From the NCBI GenBank assembly GCA_900769145.1, contig CAAGFN010000006.1, positions 1-6,061 of the forward strand: a stretch of 6,061 bases of DNA, read 5' to 3'. Positions 5,721 to 6,061 of this stretch are shown one piece after another. The DNA is from Rikenellaceae bacterium (GTDB lineage: Bacteria > Bacteroidota > Bacteroidia > Bacteroidales > UBA932). The notes under the pieces were generated by a model. It was not told the DNA's origin and did not search any database. It was given only the letters and a program-made list of their open reading frames with translations. The position numbers and the translations under genes were made by a program. Positions within the stretch are counted from its first letter, which is position 1. Each line of letters begins with the position of its first letter.

Positions 5721-6061
5721 TTAACCGACCTCTCCGCCGTAGTCTATGCCGCTGTCCTCCCAGCCCTCGATTCCGATGTTGACTCCCTCGCCAAGTTTGT
5801 TGACGGTGATTGTGCATTGGTACTGCTTGCCGGATTCGAAAGTGGCTTTCCTGGCAAGATGATACTCGCATCCTCCCACTGTTACGTCAATAAGGTTCTC
5901 ATTCACAGTCTCCTGCGGTACCAGGATGGCCTTCCATGCGGTCCCGGACTTCAGCGGAGTGATATTCAGGCTTTCTCCATCTGCTGTCACAATGCCTGTG
6001 GCAAGGTCAACCTTGGCTTCTGTCTTCAGCCCGACAATGCTGATGCTTATTTCTTCCTCCG
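5721..6061 (-). CDS. Fimbrillin-family (Mfa-like) protein, C-terminal part, start outside window
   Basis: The frame is open to the window edge, giving 112 codons and a TAA stop at 5721-5723; the protein begins beyond position 6061. The GTG at 5988-5990 is internal, because the frame continues upstream of it for 23 more codons with matching fimbrillin features. The visible part aligns by eye with the second half of genes B and C here: a KVDLATG strand (compare INLRTGEV in B and IDLSTGDI in C), then AILVPQ (compare AIVVPQ in both), then a glycine turn in VTVGGCEY, then the last strands YQCTITVNKLGEG and an I..W ending (IGIEGWEDSG). Such order is typical of Bacteroidales fimbrillin-like lipoproteins of the type V pilus superfamily (Mfa_like_1 type). 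The N-terminal lipobox expected for the family cannot be seen. It lies 24 bp upstream of B and is probably cotranscribed with it. Family assignment is an inference from pattern; the exact role (pilin or anchor) is unknown. Confidence 0.85.
   Translation of the reverse strand, partial: EEEISISIVGLKTEAKVDLATGIVTADGESLNITPLKSGTAWKAILVPQETVNENLIDVTVGGCEYHLARKATFESGKQYQCTITVNKLGEGVNIGIEGWEDSGIDYGGEVG

Noticed and set aside
5988..5990. GTG as the start of an 89-residue protein
   Set aside because: The frame stays open upstream to the window edge and the extra residues match a fimbrillin strand, so this is an internal Val codon.

Overview
All genes in this window are read from the minus strand, so the description runs from high to low coordinates. 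The content points to a host-associated member of the Bacteroidales (Bacteroides/Parabacteroides/Prevotella/Muribaculaceae-type). The signs are fimbrillin (Mfa-like) lipoproteins, a BspA-type leucine-rich repeat array, a BACON domain, an M64 metallopeptidase domain, lipoproteins with FN3-like domains, and a Bacteroidales-style intergenic repeat. The genus cannot be fixed from this window.

Layout in transcription order: (A) 6061-5721, the last 112 codons of a fimbrillin-family protein whose start lies outside the window. (B) 5696-2238, a 1152-residue lipoprotein that joins a complete fimbrillin-like domain, about 11 BspA-type LRR units, a BACON domain and a C-terminal M64 peptidase domain. (C) 2241-1369, a 290-residue fimbrillin-family lipoprotein overlapping B by ATGA. 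(D) 1355-189, a 388-residue lipoprotein with two FN3-like domains separated by a 155-residue Gly/Ser/Asp/Thr linker and a Glu-Pro stalk. (E) 66-1, the start of another exported protein, cut by the window edge. A-B-C-D are packed with gaps of 24 bp, an overlap and 13 bp, which strongly suggests one operon. The operon promoter is not in the window. Between D and E lie 122 bp that carry a degenerate 21-bp-period intergenic repeat, a weak candidate -7 promoter element and a perfect 9-bp inverted repeat that contains the E start codon.

The genes probably act together at the cell surface. A, the N-terminal part of B, and C are paralogous fimbrillin modules of the type V pilus superfamily. B looks like a pilus or surface subunit that carries an adhesive LRR array and a peptidase. 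D looks like a stalked surface protein. A testable hypothesis is a small pilus-like or surface-lipoprotein assembly displaying a peptidase. The most unusual points are the domain fusion in B, its peptidase motif HEAGGH (three rather than two residues between HE and H), the Cys cluster just after that motif, and the repeat-built, slippage-prone linker in D.
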